From contig NC_045127.1 in assembly GCF_007655135.1 (NCBI RefSeq), positions 28,307,856-28,371,855 on the forward strand: a DNA stretch of 64,000 bases, given 5' to 3'. The stretch's first letter is position 1; every line of letters starts with the position of its first letter. Of the stretch, positions 35,751 through 48,088 are shown piece after piece. The notes under the pieces are model-generated. The model did no database searches and was not told the DNA's origin. It saw only the letters and a list, made by a program, of their open reading frames with translations. This DNA comes from Punica granatum (Eukaryota > Streptophyta > Magnoliopsida > Myrtales > Lythraceae). The translations under genes and the position numbers were made by a program.

Positions 35751-36432
35751 AGGGCTGAAAAGTACTTTTTTGTATATTGTTGATCCTCGAGTTTTTCTGA
35801 ATACAACAAGGGTCCAAAATATTTTTTGGATACCGAATTGAAATAATGAGAAATTCGGAAATAATCGAGCAATTAAGACCGACGTGCTGCGAAGGACCAG
35901 CGTCAATTTTGATCGAGATTCAATTTTCGTCGATGCAAATTGGGATTCTCATTGAGCCAATTATTTTTCAAATTTCTTAATTTCAAAACTTTCATATGAA
36001 AATGTCGATACATCCCGAGAAATTGAATTTCACCCGAAGGATGCTCGTGCGATTAAATAAATAAATGGGCCAGAGGGGTGGGCTCAAGTGGCCAACTTGG
36101 CTGCCCCCCCCCCCCCCCCCCCCCCCCCCCATCAGATCACCTTGGCTTTTCTGCTTTCTTTTTCTTTTTTCTTATTTTCTTTTTCTTGGCTTCTTCTTTA
36201 TCATTGACAGGAAGCCCATACTTCCGATCGGGGTTTTTCTTCTTCAGGAACCAGCAGCTCGCCCTGTAACCATCAATCTCCACCATGACCATCAATTTTA
36301 TCTCTTTTTCCTTCTTGCTAGCTCTCAGCTTTTCAGCGGCCATCACCACCACCATCAACAACTCTCTCCTGACTAGGCAGCTTTCATACCTCAACCCCTT
36401 CACGCCTCCATCTCATCTTCTACATTTTCGGT
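35751..36432 (+). other. Unassigned AT-rich stretch with 27-nt C run
   Basis: Not recognisably LTR or internal region of any copy in the window. 35751-36060 is AT-rich. 36104-36130 is an uninterrupted run of 27 C, followed by a T-rich stretch to about 36200. A plus-strand frame from 36285 has a hydrophobic N terminus but runs into the LTR fragment at 36433 and shows no domain, so I do not call it a gene. It may be host DNA or an unknown transposon fragment. Confidence 0.5.
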
Positions 36433-38077
36433 TCTTAACACTCCATTCTGGTCCACCGGCTCCAACAAAGAGTACCAACAGCGACCTTGGCCGAAACTCA
36501 ACAAGCAGAATAGAAGAAGGCTCAATAGAAGCTCGAGTCACTATTCACACTCGGGTCAGCGAGGGCAAATCTACATTTAGAGGGCATGGGCTACAAAAGA
36601 GAAGCCGAGGACACCAAAAGGTCACAGCAAGAAACTGGAGAAGCCGGGCAGTCAGCAGACATCGGGGTGACAAAAGCCGGCACTGCGACACTATCCATCG
36701 TTGGATCGCCGGAGTATCAGAAGGTACCCGATATAGGGTTCTAAAAATACCTCATGGTACCAAAACAACCAATGTCACCTCCGCGCGCATTTCGGAATTC
36801 ATTTGCCTAAGCCGGGCCACTCCCGAACATTCGCAAATGGCTCTCCAAATAGGGTTCCCAAGGCTTTCACTCCACAAGTGAATCAGCGGCACCTAAAAAC
36901 AAGCTTGGCCACACCCAAGGGTTACCAGGACCTAGGAACAGGTTTCAGACCATTTTCTGAAAGTCATTCTAATCTCCCGAGTGGATCCAGACCTAGGAAA
37001 ACGGGGCCCCTCCCACCGAAAAATCGTAGCCGGAGACTTTTCTGACGTATCATTAGTGCACAAAATTCGCAACAATCAATCCTAGGGACCTCAAGGGCCC
37101 GAGAAATAAACCCTAATCGCACTGCACCACTCATTTAGGTTTCCCGAGGACCGTTCCGGTGGAAAAAAGGCCCCCTTCAGACGGAATCTCGTGCTCGGAG
37201 CTTGTCCTAAGAAATGTTAATACCCGAGCTCCGCACCACCCATTCCCAAAAACCCCTAGGGCCTAGGAAATCATTTCGGCTTAGACCACACAACTCATTA
37301 AGGTCTCCCGAGTATCTTTAAAGTGGTCTCAAACGTCCCCTGGCAAACCTTTAGGGTTCATTTTCGACAAATAGAGAACACAGTGATCTCCGGACACATT
37401 AGAACACTTGGGAAACGTAGAGAGAACTCTGATCGTAGATTCCAGAGACGTCTTCAGTTTCTGATCTCCGGCTCAGGTCGACGAGTCAATTGTTCCGCCC
37501 GAAGCACAAAACACGCCAATGCGAGCAGTACAGCACGCAGAGACGCGAACAGGCGACATAAACAGTCAAATTCGCTCCAATTGTCCAAATCGAGCAAAAC
37601 CAACCTTCCAAGCCCCGGGACACCCATTCGGTCTCTTATGCAAGACATAGCAATATTAGGCTCGATAGGATCATTTTCGCGCGCGCATTGACAATTCGGC
37701 GCTCAAGCGAGTCACAATGTTCAAACGCGCGATCGATCGATACCAAAGCTTCCCCCGAATCTCCCCCAAGCCATGTGGGGCCGACGGCTCAGCCAAGCCA
37801 GCCAGCCAAGCCGCAGCTAATCCCCATGGCCGGAATGAGCCAAGTTTCCCCCTACCACACATTTCAAATATCTCTTACTCCCATCAACTCCATCCTTCCA
37901 TCCATCAACTATCATCACCTTTCCCCCCACTTGCCATTCCCCTCCCTAATCCTCCTCTCACCACCGATTCCCCTAACCCTCCCCCTAATGACACTTTGCT
38001 TTCACTAATTAAGCCATTAAGCTCACCTATATAAGCTTTATGCACCATTAAGCTAATCACAACTCACCATCTACTCT
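36433..38077 (+). mobile_element. LTR fragment (U3 to just past TATA), related to LTR of element 3
   Basis: Begins with a decayed start (TCTTAACACTCCATTCTGGTC versus TGTCAACACCCCATTTTGGTC) and follows 26859 onward through the CGAGTGGATCC and GGAACACTTGGG-type blocks to the TATA box CCTATATAAG at 38026-38035. It stops at 38077 where another LTR starts. Confidence 0.7.
38026..38035 (+). promoter_or_regulatory. TATA box of LTR fragment 36433-38077
   Basis: CCTATATAAG followed by CATTAAGCTAATCACAACTC. Same context as 28524-28533. Confidence 0.5.
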
Positions 38078-39281
38078 TGTTAGCACCCCATTTTGGCTCA
38101 TCAGTGCAAACAATGCGCGTCAACAACGATTCAGCATATGACTTGAGCATCGATACAAAAGAAGGCTCGACAGAGCAGCAAATTACTATTCATCCTCAAG
38201 TCAACAGAGACAAGCAGATGATTTAAGCATGCGATAGAAGAACTTCGAGGATCATCCAGCAATATACAAATCAAACAGAGAGCCTAAACAGCCTCCAAAC
38301 CGGTGTTTACGGAATACAATACCGACAATACTTTTTCCATTGGTTCATTCGACCATCAGAAGATAGTCAATATTGGGCTTCAAAAATCCCTCACAGTGCC
38401 AAATAGATGAAAAATGTCTCCAAACACATTTCGCAGATCATCTGCTCTATTAATATCCATTGTCATATACACAACTCATATATGTATAATCTGTTTCCCT
38501 AACTCCCAACACATTAAACCAACCCAGCAAGCTCTATATAAACATATAACCACCTAACTAATTCTGATATATGCATAAAACTCTCAAGAGAGTACTCAGT
38601 TGCAACCATCTCGCAACACAAACTAAACGAAAGTTTTCATATGCATATATAGTGTACTTCTATAACACATCAAACCTTTAAACCAACTCGACATGCTCTA
38701 CATGAACATATAATCAATCTAACTGATTCTAATGTACATATACACTCTCAATAGTGTGTTCAGATGCAACCATACCACTAAACCACTAAACGAAAGTTTC
38801 TGGTCGCAACATAATTGTTACATTTACGAAAACTTACTACCTATAATATGAGTGGGCCTACTTGCCAAAAATCCTTCGCGCTGATCTCCGATATCCAAAA
38901 GTCCTCCTGTGCGGCTAGTCTAACTTCTAGCTCATCTGGAAAAATGTATGCAAGGAGTGAGCTGCAACTCAGTAAGTACTATATTCTAACGTAAAATGAA
39001 CTATTATGTTAACATCACAATTCACGACACAATCATATATCTATTTATATACATATTCCACCGAGATATAGAATCCAATACCAAGATCATCCTTTCACAC
39101 AACTCATATGGCAACCAAAACCAAACAACAATAATATAGCCATGGGGTCGCATTGCCTTGCGACAAGTTCTGACGGTATCGTGACCCCGTATACCTCAAA
39201 GAAATTATATGTTCATTCACATATCATATTTCATCAGCGGGGGCCGCCCACTAACCTCTGGTGGTAAGAGTTGACCTTCAT

Positions 39282-39500
39282 TTATATTTCGCCGATCCAG
39301 CGGCCGATCATGCCCCTACTTATATTCCGCCGGGTCCAGCGGCCGATCAAGTCCCTATTTATATTCTGCCGGGGTCGGCGGCCGATCAGGCCCCTATTTG
39401 TATTCCGCTGGGTCCAACGGCCGATCAAGTCCCTATTTATATTCCGCCGGGTTTGGCGGCCGATCAGGCCCCTTTTATAATCCGCCGGGTCCAGCGATCC
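39282..39500 (+). repeat. 39-bp minisatellite, about 5.5 copies
   Basis: Units start TTATATTCCGCCGGGTCCAG and continue CGGCCGATCAAGTCCCTAT with few changes, starting near 39282, 39320, 39359 and on. Since 39 is a multiple of 3, it gives a repeating 13-residue frame (ADQVPIYIPPGLA-like), which I regard as incidental. Confidence 0.88.
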
Positions 39501-39787
39501 CATGGCAATAGAGTCCAACAATCACAAGTGTACTCAGCATGCACATCAACTATGTTCCGCAATCATTCAGCCACCATCACCTCTATAACCATATATATAT
39601 ATATAGGTATATATTTATTATCATTTTACGATGGAAGAAAGTACTCACGAAGACCCCTGAAATGATAACTTAATGAGTCGAGCCTTCCGGAGGTATAACC
39701 TCAGTCTCCCCAGCCCTAATCAATACTCCAAACTTAGTCTTCTTCCCCTTCTTCTTCTCCAAAGATTTCCTCAACTCAGCTCACTTA

Positions 39788-39800
39788 TCTCTCTCTCTCA

Positions 39801-39832
<32 letters not shown>

Positions 39833-39833
39833 T
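39788..39833 (+). repeat. CT microsatellite
   Basis: Interrupted (CT)n tract of about 46 bases with two short interruptions. Confidence 0.9.
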
Positions 39834-42212
39834 CTGGTTCATTTTCGTTTTCCCTCAACTAGGGATAGAGCAAGGGATGGTGTGGCTTAAATAAGGAAGA
39901 AAAGGAGAAAAAAAAAGGTGGTCAAAGATGGTCAAAGGCGGTGGGAAGAAAAGGGGTTGCTGAAGATGAGGCCACTTGGCCCATTCTACACTTATCTCTT
40001 TCTGATTTTCACTTTTTCTTTTTTTTTCATATAGATAAAGATCCAGCCACAAATTGTGGTACATTACATACATTTAAAGATCCAGCAACAAATTATGGTA
40101 TATTATATACATGTATGTTATGTAACCATGCATGTGCATATGGATATGTATATGTGTCTGCCTATATATGTGTATTTGGTAAAGACCGGTCTCACAATCG
40201 ATTCCTTAAATAACTTGTTTGTGCATATTTGCATGTTCGAATGTGTTATTCAAATCATGGCAATACCGATTTTCGTTTAATCGTGTCATTTATCATGTTT
40301 GCCGTTTAAGCATGCGAGAAATTATTCGAAACGAGACGGGGAAACCTCGTGGAACCCCATTCGGGCCATGGGACCTCCCGGCTATCTCCAAGGAGAAGTA
40401 ACCGGGAGCCTCTTAGACTCGTACGGGTTGCATGAGGCTTCCTCTTCCCGTTTTGAGTTCGTTCTCGGCTTTCGTGTAATTTGCAATTTACATTATCGTC
40501 GCAATATCGCATGAAAATGTCTTTTCAAAACAAAGCATGCATGGATTCGGGTATCGATGACTCATTCGGGTCCATTCGGTTACGAGGGTAGTTTAGGTCA
40601 TTGGACCAAATTATCCTCGATCCTTATGGAATCGTCTTGGTCGCCGAGTCACGAATCGTTTTCATAATTAATGCATTCGGCATAACCTTAAGCATTAATT
40701 CCACGAACGGATTAATCCGTTCACACGATTAATTCATTCAATTTAAACAACTTTGCACGAATTGGACATTAATTTGTAACTCGTGTCGACGAATTACAAA
40801 ACGGTGTTAATGCCCTTTTCAAAACCCTCATACTTTCAAATCCGTATTGCGTTGTTCTCCTTTTCTGAAAAATAAATTTTCAAATCAAGGGCAAGAACAT
40901 CATTTTGTGATTTGGCGTCATCTTAGTATCGTTTAAGATGTCAGTTGGGTATTCTGTATCAAAAATACAATTACCTGACTAATCATTTCATTCGACTTAA
41001 CCAAATGCTAGAAAATGGTTAGGTGGAACTCTAGGTTCCAAATCTAGAGTCGAAACACGAGTTGGGTTAATTCAGTGGTAATTCAGTGTCACAACACCGA
41101 ATCACTGTAAAAACAATCCACACATACGAAACTTGACAACGGACACCCGATATGTCAAGTTCTCAAATCAAAGTCGAATGCTAAAACATTGGCACGCGTT
41201 GTTTGCTTAGCATATGGCATTTGTTTGCAAAAACACACTTGGATTAATAAACTTGTTAATCCACGTACATTCGGTGAATACAAACACATTGTCTGTTATT
41301 TACCTATTGATTATTATCTTTTCGCACTTATTTGTTATGCGGGTCGAGCCTGATCCCTAGGCTGAATGATATTAGGGTCCAACGCCCTAATCATTGATCA
41401 CAAGGTCCAACGCCCTAATCAACACTCACAGGGTCCAACACCCTATTCAGTGAGAGCGTACATTGAATTTCAGTTCTTCGGTCTTTTCCCTAAACTCACG
41501 GTGAGTTAGAGTGGAATAATAACCGAACGCGAGTCGACTGGAATTCGGCCATTTGTAATTTGTATTTATTGTTTTCGAGAGCATTGTAAGGATTTTTATT
41601 TTGTACATTCATTCTGTAAGAATTCCAGTCGGTAAGCGAACGGTCCGAGAGTCGAATTAATCGAATCAGTTTAATGCTTGCCTAAAGGAAAGTAAATCCA
41701 AGAATTCGTGGTTCTGGTTCACGCAGGGATTCAACCTCCATGGTTCGATGAACTGTAACGCAAGATTATGAACCAATTCCCCGACATACGGGTTTACTTC
41801 TCTCTCGGCTTCTCAACCGACATCGTTTGGTTCACCGAATCTCTGGTGTCAAAACGTGCGAGCCGAGCGCAACTTAATTCATACGGTAAATAATAAAACA
41901 TGCAAGCATAGCAAACCACAGTATCGAAAGGGCGTGCGAGATATAGGCCCGCACGTAACATGAACCCCCGAACACGGACTTTCCGGTTCCACACAGACCA
42001 ATGTCTTAACAACAACTATGTGTTCTATACCCCTAGACCCCGGGTAACTTATCCGCCCTCGACTTTCGGGTCGTAAAATGATAAGTGGCGACTCCTTCTC
42101 TCGCGTGTGTCCGTCACGCGTCCCCACAGGAAGGTGGACACTCCCAAGCCGCGCGATTTCAAAGCTCGCAATGCGGGCCCCGACGAGAGTCCACATTCGG
42201 GTCCATACAACT

Positions 42213-42231
42213 TGGCGACTCCACTGGGGAC
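42213..42231 (+). other. Primer binding site of element 5
   Basis: TGGCGACTCCACTGGGGAC, one base different from the sites of elements 1 and 2 (A for G at position 11), three bases after the LTR end TACA. Confidence 0.83.
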
Positions 42232-42770
42232 ATACTTAGTGGGTTCGGGCTCGATCCCGTTTGCTTGTTTGCATGTCCATTTACCGCTTTCCGCAATTTT
42301 TCGCTTATCTACTTTAGGCACTTTTATTTAAAGCACTTGCATTGCATATCATCCTAGCACTAGGTACCTAGGGGTCGTGTCCCACGACCGATGATAGGAA
42401 CCCAGGTTAGACAGGGGTTCGAAGTAGGGGTACGGCGTGCGGTTCGACTGTCGCTTAGGCCTTGAAAAGAATCGGGCCCGATTTCAAGGAATTGAAACCC
42501 TTGAATCGGGAGCCCCCATCCCTAGTTAGTGGTTTTCCCAGTAGAACACTGAAACCATGCATAAACAGGGACCGTCATGCTGGACCAAAATTGCCTTCAT
42601 GCCGTCAACCGACCCAAAGTTCGGTCTTTGAGTCGGCCCCTAGCTTTCTTTTAGGCGGGCCTTTTGTTGTTTTTCTATAATGAGCGATGTACATTGTAAC
42701 AGATACAGTTATACTTTGCTTTGCTGCACTACATGCATGTTTTCAAACAAACTAGGACATTGCATTGGTT
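42232..42770 (+). promoter_or_regulatory. Conserved 5' leader of element 5
   Basis: Homologous to 3340-3893 and 17445-18007 on the minus strand, including CATGCATAAACAGGGACCGT and the TACATTGTAACAGATAC phrase. The best candidate for packaging and dimerisation signals shared with the coding element. Confidence 0.6.
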
Positions 42771-42889
42771 TATTGCTTAAGTTCCCTTTTTCAAATGAAC
42801 CATCTTCGTAAATCTGGGAACTTGAATCAAATCAATGTAACGGCATTAGCTTTTGAAAATTCATACATTGACTGCATCCGATGTTTGCA

Positions 42890-43215
42890 CAGCAACTACC
42901 ATGTCCTCGCACGATAGGCGAGTTGTACCAACCTTCGCGGGTAGACCACCTGTGGTCTTCACTTCTCCATAGCGAGATGTGCTATGACCAGAAGCCGAGT
43001 CCATCCCGGCCACCCACCCCTCCCGACAGGCGAGTCGTGCCAACCTTCGCGGGTAGACCACTCGCGGTCTTCACTTCTCCATAGCGAGATGTGCTATGAC
43101 CAGAAGCCGAGTCCATCTCGGCCACCCACCCCGCACGACAGGCGAGTCGTACCCACTTTCGCGGGCAGGCCACTCGCGGCCTTCACCCTTCCTCCACGGC
43201 AAGACGAGCTGTGGC
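42890..43215 (+). repeat. ~110-bp tandem repeat, 3 copies
   Basis: Each unit has a GACAGGCGAGTCGT-like phrase, CTTCGCGGGTAGACCAC and ATAGCGAGATGTGCTATGAC. Counterpart of 2890-3215. Confidence 0.83.
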
Positions 43216-43689
43216 CCGAGGGCCGATCAACCTTTCCAGGCGAAGTTAACCAACACTAACTTCTTCCTATCAGAGAGTGTCACCGCGTGATCGGACGCAC
43301 ATCCCTCCGCGTGACCCCACGCATCTACCAATGATCAAGCGTGCCTCACACATGTCCAAGCATGTTCACACCAACTCATACATGCCTGCTCAACGTATCA
43401 ATGCATGTCTCTCGGTGTGCTCGCACGACACCTACCAAGCCAGTTCGCTTCCCTACACTCTTGCATTGAAATCCTGAACAGTTCATGCTCCTTCATTGTT
43501 TTCTTTTCCCATTGCAGGAAATTCTCAACAAGAAGACAGCCTGAATACTGAGCGACCACAATTGAGACAACAAACGTCTCTCATCCAGCTACTTGGGATT
43601 TCAACACTATGTCCCCATCCTTGCTCCACATAGCAATACCGCAAGCAAATCAGCGTCACCGCCTTGCAGCGCCCTGCGCTATTCCCCTG

Positions 43690-44012
43690 CATTGGGCTCC
43701 GGCCCTACATCGGGCTCTAGCCCTGCATTGTGCTCCGGCCCTGCATCGGGCTCCGGCCCCGCATTTACTGCATCGGGCTCCGGCCCTGCATTTACTGCAT
43801 TGGGCTTCGGCCCTCCATCGGGCTCCGGCCCCACTTTTGGGCTTCGGCCCAGCTTTTGGGCTTCGGCCCAGCTTTTGGGCTTCGGCCCCGCATCGGGCCT
43901 CGGCCCTGCAATTACTGCTTTCGGGCCTCGGCCCAGCATTTACTGCTTTTGGGCTTCGGCCCCGCATGTACTGCTTTCCGGTTTTGACACCTCGCAGTTA
44001 CTGCTTTCAGAC
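43690..44012 (+). repeat. Short-unit array with GGGCTTCGGCCC core
   Basis: Many units of 14-30 bp made from GGGCTCCGGCCCTGCAT and GGGCTTCGGCCC, some followed by TTACTGC. The core GGGCTTCGGCCC is self-complementary around a TTCG loop. Expanded relative to 2262-2400 in element 2. Confidence 0.82.
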
Positions 44013-46888
44013 TCATCTGAAATCCAAAATCGACTTGGATTCAAATTCATCCAAGCGATACTTCGAGAAGCAAGTCTAATCCTTCAACTGCAAAGCCCGG
44101 AAGTGACAGCTCCACAAACAGAGTATGACCCAACTCTCGATCGCAAGAGATACCAGCACAGTCATGCCTCCGATCAAAGAATGGATCTCACCCGTCCTCT
44201 GCCGTCGCCGCCAACGAAGCATTGGAACAACATGCACAGTCTTCTTTAAACTCTCTTTTGCTTTAATTTAAATCCACTCCTACAAATGGGTTCCCGACAT
44301 GAACAAATCCTTCAAACAAGACATTAGGACAGTCTTTGTGACGCCCTATTAGTTTTGTTGGACCTGTTCGACTCGCCTGTCCTCATGGGACCCGGCTCCT
44401 CGAGCCTTCCTTAGGATGGTTGCGCAGGCCTACTCGCAATTAGGGAAAATATGCTTATGTGACCTCAGTCACGGTCTAACCACTCCAGAGTGGTGATGAC
44501 CAGATTCCCAGAAACAAATGTCATCTCCACGCGGGACAAAAAGGATTTTTCCATGGGACCACCTCATATTTCTTACCACATATCCCACCGCATAATCACC
44601 TAATGCATTGTCTTCCTTGTCATCCTTCATAGGGGCACATTGACCACAGGCGAAGAGCGATGCGCGAGTGCACGCTTCCTTGAGAACTTGTCTCGGACTC
44701 TTTCCTTATACTTTGACAAGGGAAGTGTTCGATGATGAGGTACCCCCTATGAAGCCAAAGATAAAGACAATTGAGTGAATCACTCAGCATCTATGCAACA
44801 ATCTTCCGCGAACATCCATTGGCTTTAATAGCGTGCACCCTCCAAGAGGTATGCACTGTAAAGAACAACAAGAGATGATCGGAGACATCGCACAAGGCGC
44901 CTGCCACAGGCCACTTCCACAAAATGAAGACCGAGGCATCCTCGATCAACATTCACACAGGGGCAACCTCGGTTCCCTATTCACGGGGCAATTTGACATT
45001 TTCTTTTCCTAGACAACAGGGAAAATTCACATGTAACGCTTGCAATGGCAAATGACACGAAGTTCAGCTTTCGAGTGTACGAGAGTCAAACTTCTAAGAA
45101 AGCCAGTCCTCACAAAATAGGGCTAGCAACATGCAACGAGTCTCCACGAGGCGAAGCACACCAAAGCGGCCTCGGCGATACAAAGTCGAGGAGTTTCAAA
45201 CAAACCCTAGCTACAAGAAAAAAAAACAGAGCGAAAAGAAGCGGGAAAAACCCGCCAATGAAGAGAGAGAGAAAAGACGCGGGAAAAACCCGCTAATGAA
45301 CAAAGCAAGGTACCGCTGAGATTTAAAACTCTGGCGCTGCCAATCCTGAGAAATCAACAAACCCCGACAAAAGGGGAGCTGCAGACACAACTCCTCGATG
45401 GAGACAGAAAACAATGCATTTGGAGATTGAATCCTTCGAACCCTTTGCCCTTGCAAACTCGAGAGATAAAAGAATCGAGCCCGTTAGGTCAAAAACTCCT
45501 TTTGGGGCGGCCTAGGCAAAAGCTAGGGTAAAAGAGAGGCACGACCGGAAACCCTTTGGGGCGGTCGTGGCAAAAGGAGAGTTGTTCCCCTTTAGGTTGA
45601 GAAGTGCGGCCCCGAGGTGGGTGACCGTAGAAAAAGGAGAGCAAAACGAGAGATAGATAAAATTGCCCCCTAGTCTCTCGCACATTGTGCGGACAAGGGA
45701 TCCCCAAGGGAAGTGGCCAGTTTATCAATTTCAACACGATCCCCGATCAGCTCTCCAATACCATTCAACCGCCCAAGAGGGAACCTTCCTCAAGCACAAT
45801 GGGTAACTGAATACGCCGTCCAAGCAGTTCAGTACAACCTAAACAACAGAAGGACGAAGGAAAATGGGGGTACATCTCACTGTAGGCGTGAACCTGTGTA
45901 TCCTTTTAGCCTGGGGCAACGTGCTTCCCAAGCTTTCCCTTTTCTCCTTGTTTTTGCATAACTCCAAATGGGTCACAGCCACCCTTCAACAGGCTATCAC
46001 AGAGCCAAAATCCCAGACATTCATCTCCGAGAGTCTAGTCATAACGCTTTGGAAATGGTCAGACCGAGTCTGACCAAATCTAAACAGAAATCCCCAAACG
46101 AGTTGCAAATACAGCCGCCCTACGGTACCCTATTGAGAAGGGTTCAAAGCCGACGGGCGTGTCGAACAACCGATAGAGCTGCTAGGACATTGTCGGGGAT
46201 GTCTCGATATGCCCAATACATAGCTAACGGGAGCCCCTGGAGGCCTCGCATCTAGGCCTCCGAGAACGGGACCTACTTACACTGTCAAAGCAAAAATCTT
46301 CATAGGTTGCTCAGGCGACCCAAAACTGAAATTCTGCGTGTCGCAACAACATTTTCATGCTTACCTGTGTCCATCACTTGTTAGTATTTCTCTTATGATT
46401 TACTAGTAATGCCAGGATCACAGGTATCACAAGCATCGCAGGAATTACGGCAGACTCTGATTCCCTACCACTCGGGATACGTAGGCACTCCACTCCAGAG
46501 CTCGAGTCCTTCAGCACACGTCATTCCGCGAAGCAAAATCCCTCATCGCATAGTCGGGGCATCATCAACGAAAGCACAATGGCCCAACAGCAAATCCGGA
46601 ATCCAACAAAGTGCAACCACTCCAGCAACAACGTTGGTCCCCGACAAATCAGAATTCTCAGGGTTTCACATTCACTCCACTGCAGTCAGAATAGCACTCC
46701 AGGCACTCAGTTGCATCGCAATCAGTTCGCAAGCAACGACACATTCTGCCATAACATCGATTGCAGCACAGACAAGCTTAGTGATGGAGGAATCACAATG
46801 ATTCCTTCTACACCTCACGCAACTCCACAGCGTTCGCATTTACTTTTTGCAAGCATTTTCATTCTGCAATGCATCTCATGCGACTTTT

Positions 46889-47874
46889 CTGCACGAGGGT
46901 CAGTCCCTTTCGGGTCAATCCCGACTACTTTTCTGCACAGGGGTCAGTCCCCTTCGGGTTAGTCCCGACTACTTTTCTGCACTAGGGTTAGTCCCCTTCG
47001 GGTCAGTCCCGACTTTAATTTCTGCACAGGGATTCGTCCCCTTCGGGTCAATCCCGACTACTTTTCTGCACTGGGGTCAGTCCCCTTCGGGTTAGTCCCG
47101 ACTACTTTTTTGCACTGGGGTCAGTCCCCTTCGGGTCAGTCCCGACTACTTTTCTGCACTGGGGTCAGTCCCCTTCGGGTTAGTCTTGACTTTAATTTCT
47201 GCATAGGGGTCAGTCCCGACTACTTTTCTACACTAGGGTCAGTCCCCTTCGGGTCAATCCCGACTTTAATTTCTGCACAGGGGTCAGTCCCCTTCGGGTC
47301 AGTCCCGACTACTTTTCTGCACTGGGGTCAGTTCCCTTCGGGTTTGTCCCGACTACTTTTCTGCACTGGGGTCAGTCCCCTTCGAATCAATCCCAACTAC
47401 TTTTCTGCACAGGGGTCAGTCCCGACTACTTTTCTGCACTGGGGTAAGTCCTCTTCGGGTCAGTCCCGACTTTAATTTCTGCACAGGGGTCAGTCCCCTT
47501 CGGGTCAATCCCGACTACTTTTCTGCACAGGGGTCAGTCCCCTTCGGGTCAGTCCCGGCTACTTTTCTGCACTGGGGTCAGTCCCCTTCGGGTCAGTCCT
47601 GACTTTAATTTTTGCATAGGGGTCAGTCTCCTCCGGGTCAATCCCGACTACTATTTTGCATAGGGGTCAGTCCCCTTCAGGTCAATCCCGACTACTTTTC
47701 TGCACAGGGGTCAGTCCCCTGCGGGTCAGTCCCGACTTTAATTTCTACACTGGGGTCAGTCCCCTCCGGGTCAATCTTGACTACTTTTCTGTACTGGGGT
47801 CAGTTCCCTTCGGGTCAGTCCCGACTTTAAATTCTGCACTGGGGTCAATCCCCTTCGGGTCAATCCCGATTTTA
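46889..47874 (+). repeat. 44-45-bp tandem array in 3' UTR of element 5
   Basis: About 22 units. Each has CTGCAC(A/T)GGGGTCAGTCC, then CCTTCGGGTCAGTCCCGACT, then ACTTTT or TTAATTT. Long and short unit forms alternate in places. The unit is clearly homologous to the 43-bp satellite unit at 53985-64000 (CAGTCCCC versus CATCCCC; GTCAGTCCC versus GTACGTCCC). Confidence 0.92.
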
Positions 47875-48074
47875 AATGCCTATCCCAGCTCTGTTCCAAA
47901 CTCTACCCGTCCATTGTGCGCATCTCACTATATCTCCTTTTTATTAGGTACAACATCCCACATATCCGAAGCAAGAAGGAGAAGACTGTTATCGGAAGTT
48001 CCATATCGATCATTGCTATCAAATTGAGGTGCTTCTTAAGTCTTTGGCTGCATCCTCTACTTCAGCACGTAGTC
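47875..48074 (+). other. Conserved end of 3' UTR of element 5
   Basis: Non-coding 200 bp between array and PPT. Phrases such as CATATCCGAAGCA and GTCTTTGGCTGCATCCTCTA have counterparts before the PPT of element 3 (26730-26844). Confidence 0.6.
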
Positions 48075-48088
48075 AAAGAGGGGCAAGC
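48075..48088 (+). other. Polypurine tract of element 5
   Basis: AAAGAGGGGCAAGC immediately before TGTTAGCACC. Same motif as 26845-26858 with one base different. Confidence 0.77.

Larger units (their letters stand above)
38456..40195 (+). other. Unidentified insertion/replacement inside the 5' LTR
   Basis: AT-rich, with a ~150-bp direct duplication (about 38500-38650 and 38670-38810, both ending in CTAAACGAAAGTTT). It also has a TATA-like CTCTATATAAAC near 38534, a 39-bp minisatellite (39282-39500), a CT microsatellite (39788-39833) and an AT run near 39590. The phrase GAGCTGCAACTCAGTAAGTA resembles some plant gypsy LTRs. I found no convincing terminal repeats or target duplication, so the class is open. 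Confidence 0.5.
38078..42209 (+). mobile_element. Chimeric 5' LTR of element 5
   Basis: Starts TGTTAGCACCCCATTTTGGC and ends TACA three bases before the PBS. The first ~375 bp is an LTR head that differs strongly from the 3' LTR at 48089 (my estimate is about two-thirds identity). 40196-42209 is nearly identical to 50610-52950 (about 95% where I compared). Between them, 38456-40195 is unrelated to any LTR here and stands in place of ~2.1 kb of normal LTR, including the TATA box. The GGG/CCC mini-array is at 41373-41450. Confidence 0.7.
42232..46888 (+). mobile_element. Non-coding internal region of element 5
   Basis: 42232-42770 is the conserved leader. Then come a ~110-bp triplicate (42890-43215), a conserved block at 43260-43500, a short array (43690-44012), and 44340-46888, which parallels element 3 (from 23540) and element 2 (inverted). 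The frames here are short or biased by arrays and none carries a recognised domain. 45971-46860 recurs at 52951-53960. Confidence 0.72.

Noticed and set aside
36285..36881. 198-residue frame with a hydrophobic, signal-peptide-like N terminus
   Set aside because: It runs from unassigned DNA into an LTR fragment at 36433 and has no recognisable domain. The hydrophobic start comes from a T/C-rich tract.
39261..39665. 134-residue frame with a 13-residue repeat
   Set aside because: It is the 39-bp minisatellite read in frame. A unit length divisible by 3 makes this automatic.
38461..40196. Solo LTR of another family (TG...CA ends)
   Set aside because: A TG start and CA end can be picked, but the flanking five bases differ (TCCAT and ATCGA) and there is no second copy in the window to confirm the edges.
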